From Treponema sp. (lineage in GTDB: Bacteria > Spirochaetota > Spirochaetia > Treponematales > Breznakiellaceae): a stretch of 16,282 nucleotides of DNA. Below are positions 13,215 to 16,282 of the stretch, piece by piece. Within the stretch, counting starts at the first letter, position 1. Every line of letters begins with the position of its first letter. The DNA lies in the NCBI GenBank assembly GCA_031266255.1, contig JAISBK010000074.1, forward strand, positions 1 through 16,282, in the 5' to 3' direction. The notes under the pieces were generated by a model that ran no database searches, was not told the origin of the DNA, and was given only the letters and a program-made list of their open reading frames with translations. A program made the position numbers and the translations under genes.

Positions 13215-14825
13215 TTACATCTTATCTATGGTCAAGATATCATACGGATCATCCCCCAAGCGACGGTGCTGAATGGCCTCTAATATATGGACCGGTAGGA
13301 TAGGATCCGTTCCTTCCAGATCGGCAATGGTTCGAGCAACCCGTAATACCCCATGAAAGGCCCTCCCTGAAAGACCAAGTTTAGCCGCAGCTACTCGGAA
13401 TACGGCTTCGGCTTCAGCAGTCAATCCACAGTATCGCTCGATCAGTTCCGGGGCCATCCGAGCATTACGGCGTACCGGGGTATTCTTGAACCGTTTCTGT
13501 TGTAATGCCACTGCCCTGAGAACCCGCTGACGGATCTCGGCGCTGGTTTCTTCTCCGCGCTGCTGCAGGGCCTGGATCTTTGGCGTATGAACCCCTACCC
13601 TAAGTTCCATCCGATCCAGCAGTGCTGCCCCCAACTTACGCCAATACCGGCGAATCTCCTCAGCACTACAAAAGCAGCTTACCGCAGTTTCTAAAGAGGA
13701 TCCTCTGCCTGTTTCTGCAGGAAGGTGCATCCCCAGTCTTCCGCAGGGACAGGGATTAGCCGCCAAAATGAGCTGAAAATCCGCGGGAAGCCGAACCGGC
13801 CCTTCTGCACGGGAGATGCTTATCACCCGATCTTCCAAAGGTTCCCGCAAGGACTGCAGTACATTGGCCCGGAATTCAGGGGCTTCATCCAGAAACAGGA
13901 CGCCCCAATGAGCGAGGCTGATCTCCCCAGGCCGCACGGTTTTACCGCCTCCCAGAATACCCTCTGGGCTGGCTGAATGATGCGGCGATCTAAACGGCGG
14001 CCGGGTGATAAGCCCTTCGGTATCCAGGGAAAGACCCCTGGCTAAGTGTCCTGCCAGGCTGTAGAGCCGGGTTACCTCCACCGCTTCATCGGTTTCCAGG
14101 GGCGCCATGATCGAAGGCATACGCCGGGCAAGCATGGTTTTCCCTGCCCCAGGAGGCCCAAAAACCAGCAGGTTATGCCCTCCTGCAGCGGCAATTTCCA
14201 AGGCCCGCTTATACCGTCCTTGTCCTCGAACTTCGGCAAAATCTCCCTCTGCCTCGTGCTCCGGATCCCTGGCATCTTCCCTATCCAGAGGCTCTCCTAC
14301 AAAGGCCGGCAAGGAACCGGTTTCCGCCCGGATCCGCAAGGCATGAACCGCTTCTCCCAAGGTAGCAACCCCAGAAAAATGGCCTGCCGCGAGAATAGCC
14401 GCTTCCCGGGCATTTTCCGCAGGCACGATGAATTCTTGGATCCCGGCTTTGAGGCCCGCCACTGTGGCGGCCAACACCCCCCGAACCGGCCGTAATCTGC
14501 CTGAAAGTTCCAGTTCACCCATGACCATGAGCTGCTCCAGACCAGCGGCCATGTTTGCGGCAGCCATCACTGCCAAGGCTATGGGGAGATCCAGATAAGT
14601 ACCGTCTTTCCGCACCCCTGCAGGGGCGAGATTAATCAGAATCCGCTCCGGTGGGAAGATATACCCTGAATTGCGGAAGGCCGCCATGACCCGTTCCCGA
14701 GCCTCTCGCACGGCTCCTTCTGCCAGACCGGTAATATCAATTCCTGGGATGCCCCGGCGTATATCCGCTTCAACCCGGATAATAATACCCTCCGCCCCAT
14801 AGGGCGCATAAGCCATCACATACAT
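13215..14825 (-). CDS. comM: YifB/ComM family Mg-chelatase-like AAA+ ATPase
   Basis: This protein of about 536 residues is a full-length ComM/YifB. ComM is a hexameric helicase that promotes branch migration of transformed DNA in competent bacteria; homologues are also common in non-competent species. From the start used here, a Lon-like N-terminal domain (GIPGIDITGLAEGAVREARE, about 25-44, and NLAPAGVRKDGTYLDLPIA) precedes the ATPase: Walker A GPPGAGKT (223-230), the family motif RPPFRSPHHSAS (275-286) and Walker B VLFLDEAPEF (309-318). Paired cysteines CPCG (359-362) and CFC (384-386) form a putative metal site typical of the family. Three starts (GTG 14831, ATG 14828, ATG 14825) are in frame; GAGG lies 7 nt before the last, which I chose. 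Confidence 0.92.
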   Translation of the reverse strand: MYVMAYAPYGAEGIIIRVEADIRRGIPGIDITGLAEGAVREARERVMAAFRNSGYIFPPERILINLAPAGVRKDGTYLDLPIALAVMAAANMAAGLEQLMVMGELELSGRLRPVRGVLAATVAGLKAGIQEFIVPAENAREAAILAAGHFSGVATLGEAVHALRIRAETGSLPAFVGEPLDREDARDPEHEAEGDFAEVRGQGRYKRALEIAAAGGHNLLVFGPPGAGKTMLARRMPSIMAPLETDEAVEVTRLYSLAGHLARGLSLDTEGLITRPPFRSPHHSASPEGILGGGKTVRPGEISLAHWGVLFLDEAPEFRANVLQSLREPLEDRVISISRAEGPVRLPADFQLILAANPCPCGRLGMHLPAETGRGSSLETAVSCFCSAEEIRRYWRKLGAALLDRMELRVGVHTPKIQALQQRGEETSAEIRQRVLRAVALQQKRFKNTPVRRNARMAPELIERYCGLTAEAEAVFRVAAAKLGLSGRAFHGVLRVARTIADLEGTDPILPVHILEAIQHRRLGDDPYDILTIDKM

Positions 14826-14890
14826 CATCACACCTCGATATACTAAGGCCTTATCCTGTTCCCTGCTTCTATGGTATGGAGGATCACCTG

Positions 14891-15757
14891 CTATCGTAGC
14901 TTTGCTTTGACAAAAGCCGCGGCTTTTTCTGCCAGCCCATCCAAATCAGGATTTTTCACGATATCCCGCCAAACCCCTACATCTTGGGCAATAGATCCGC
15001 CTTGGGTAATAAAAGGCTCCATGACCAGAGGGCCTGTATACCTAATATCGTCCAAGGCATTTTTGATCTCTGCCCAGGGCATACGGCCCATTCCCGGCGG
15101 TTTGCGGTTCGGTTCACCCAAGTGAAGAGCGGCAAGATGTTTTCCCGCCATGCGGATGGCACCACCTAGGGAATCTTCTTCAATATTCATGTGAAAGGTA
15201 TCCAGCAGTATATTACAAGCAGGACTATTGACTTCCCGTATATAGGCCAAGGCTTCCTCACAGGTATTGATAAGGAACTGCTCAAACCGGTTAATCACTT
15301 CCACATTGAGCGTAACCCCGTGATCTTCGGCAAACGGGGCCAGTTCCCGCATACTTTTGATGCTCTGTTTCAGTATAGGCTCCTTGCTGGTCAGCCCTTT
15401 GGGAAAGGTTGCGGGCCAATAACTATGAACTGTACCACTGATGAAACCGCCTCCCATCTCCTCAATGGCCAGGATGACTTCTTTCATAAACTTGATACCC
15501 TGTTGACGAACATTTTCGTCCAGAGAAGAAAGATCCTTATCCTTTGGTACGCCTATACCATAGGACAGTACTATACCCTCTTTTTCAGCTTTTTCCTTTA
15601 TTTTAAGCCGATACGTTCGGTCCTTGGTTACCAGAATCCCCCCATGAAGCTCCAAAAGATCAAACCCAAGACGTTTAACTTTATCCACAAAAGGCAAAAA
15701 ATCAGTGTCCCAATCCTGTACCCAATACGCGTAATAGATGCCAACCGGTCTTTTCAT
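14891..15757 (-). CDS. D-tagatose/D-psicose 3-epimerase-like sugar epimerase
   Basis: This 288-residue TIM-barrel enzyme belongs to the ketose 3-epimerase family, which interconverts free ketohexoses at C3. Similarity to Agrobacterium D-psicose 3-epimerase is strong by eye: GIYYAYW, VHSYWP, EVINRFE, LDTFHMNIEEDS, GRMPW and MEPF. The metal ligands are Glu153, Asp186, His212 and Glu247; the spacings 33, 26 and 35 equal those of Glu150, Asp183, His209 and Glu244 in the Agrobacterium enzyme. Glu159, His189 and Arg218 match its substrate contacts. Exact substrate (psicose, tagatose or other) is not determined. AAGGAGA lies 5 nt before the ATG. The start overlaps, in ATGA, the frame of the decayed transposase upstream, so its native promoter may be displaced. 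No other sugar gene is adjacent. Confidence 0.9.
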   Translation of the reverse strand: MKRPVGIYYAYWVQDWDTDFLPFVDKVKRLGFDLLELHGGILVTKDRTYRLKIKEKAEKEGIVLSYGIGVPKDKDLSSLDENVRQQGIKFMKEVILAIEEMGGGFISGTVHSYWPATFPKGLTSKEPILKQSIKSMRELAPFAEDHGVTLNVEVINRFEQFLINTCEEALAYIREVNSPACNILLDTFHMNIEEDSLGGAIRMAGKHLAALHLGEPNRKPPGMGRMPWAEIKNALDDIRYTGPLVMEPFITQGGSIAQDVGVWRDIVKNPDLDGLAEKAAAFVKAKLR

Positions 15758-15792
15758 ATTTTTCTCCTTAAATAAATAGGTGGTGATCTACG

Positions 15793-16282
15793 ATGTAATT
15801 TGTATCCTTTCCAAAATGACCCATTCCCTTCACTGTTTTTCTTGCATCCCCACGTACATTCCTTGTCGATTCTCTCAAGCGATATTTTCGCCCCCTGCTT
15901 TACCCCCTTTTCTTCCCGTTTCTTAACGACCTTCCCCCTCGCCGGTATCGCCGTCGAATCCCGGTTTACATGATATACTACCAGGTCTTTATGCGCCATA
16001 GACACTATTCCGTCAAGGGTTTGTTCACGTATCTCCTGCCCTGACAAAAACGCTCTTCTCCCGTGAAAAACTTGCCTTGCCCGGCACGTCCGTGAATCCG
16101 CATAACCGCCGCAGATTCGGTTCGCCTTTAAGCCGTTGTATCAACTGGCTGGTCTTCTCTATCCCCAAATACCCTTTGGCAAGAAAACTCCGGATAAAGG
16201 GGGTATACTGATAGGGTATCCGTCCGGTTCCCGCATAGGGCCGTATGAGAGCGGGCATCTGTTCTTCGATAACCCGCAGCAT
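15793..16282 (-). pseudogene. IS4/IS5-superfamily transposase remnant, frameshifted and truncated
   Basis: From 16282 the frame reads as the N-terminal half of a DDE transposase (YAGTGRIPYQYTPFIRSFLA, then LRRLCGFTDVPGKASFSRE) and ends at 16025. The homology continues in another frame (QEIREQTLDGIV, VNRDSTAIPARGK with the first catalytic Asp, CTWGCKKNSEGN, WKGYKLH). The switch is at about 16036-16043, where CAGGGCAGG has one extra G compared with an uninterrupted frame. Homology stops after GYKLH at about 15793; the rest of the catalytic domain, with the second Asp and Glu, is missing. The first residue given here is a Met at the window edge, and the gene may begin outside. The exact IS subgroup is uncertain. 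It is unrelated to the ISAs1 copy at the other end. Confidence 0.85.

Noticed and set aside
15191..15775. Plus-strand open frame of 194 codons
   Set aside because: It is antisense to the epimerase, whose metal-ligand spacing is exact; no ribosome-binding site or domain supports it.
1..16282. IS remnants at both window ends, as in a composite transposon
   Set aside because: The left copy is ISAs1 family and the right copy is a different IS4/IS5-superfamily type; both are decayed, and the genes between are mostly housekeeping.

Overview
The window (16.3 kb, roughly 50% G+C by eye) reads as a piece of spirochaete chromosome, most likely Treponema or a close relative. This rests on a potABCD polyamine transporter with a lipoprotein-type PotD, a plant/trypanosome-like (clade X) 6-phosphofructokinase, and an anaerobe-like gene set. 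No rRNA or other taxonomic marker is present, so the placement is an inference. Almost every gene is on the minus strand; only slyX and the DJ-1 gene are on the plus strand.

Layout. 1-690: ISAs1-family transposase pseudogene with an in-frame stop, cut by the window edge. 795-3495: pfk followed 10 nt later by a LarA-superfamily (nickel-pincer racemase/epimerase) gene, ending in a hairpin over the stop codon. 3628-4498: slyX and a DJ-1/PfpI gene, divergent from pfk and convergent with potD, with a long hairpin between the two convergent units. 4573-8717: potA-potB-potC-potD, with 4-nt overlaps between A/B and B/C and a 145-nt gap before potD. 8890-9873: nrnA (DHH/DHHA1 nanoRNase/pAp phosphatase). 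9940-11558: a secreted protein of unknown function overlapping an M24 metallopeptidase by 1 nt. 11626-12859: three overlapping genes for a ThiS/MoaD-like sulfur carrier, a JAMM metalloprotease and a Met8-type siroheme synthase. 12940-13176: a PC4/YdbC-like protein. 13215-14825: ComM/YifB. 14891-15757: a D-tagatose/D-psicose 3-epimerase-like enzyme. 15793-16282: the N-terminal half of a second, unrelated transposase, frameshifted and truncated.

The most interesting unit is 11626-12859. The sulfur carrier does not end in Gly-Gly but in Gly-Gly-Gly-Ser-Leu-Trp, so it needs trimming before it can carry a thiocarboxylate. The next gene encodes a complete JAMM protease that could do the trimming, and the third makes siroheme (or its B12-type precursor), the cofactor of assimilatory sulfite reductase. 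This resembles the protein-thiocarboxylate (HcyS/HcyD) route to homocysteine described in Wolinella. The E1-like activating enzyme, the sulfhydrylase and the sulfite reductase are not in the window. The carrier's glycine codons also form the ribosome-binding site of the protease gene.

A second point is the LarA homologue paired with phosphofructokinase. It keeps all four key residues of the nickel-pincer site at nearly the spacing of lactate racemase, but its substrate is unknown. Both window ends are decayed insertion sequences, so this is a chromosomal block bordered by old IS insertions rather than an active mobile element. I saw no tRNA, rRNA, CRISPR array, phage gene or recognisable riboswitch.
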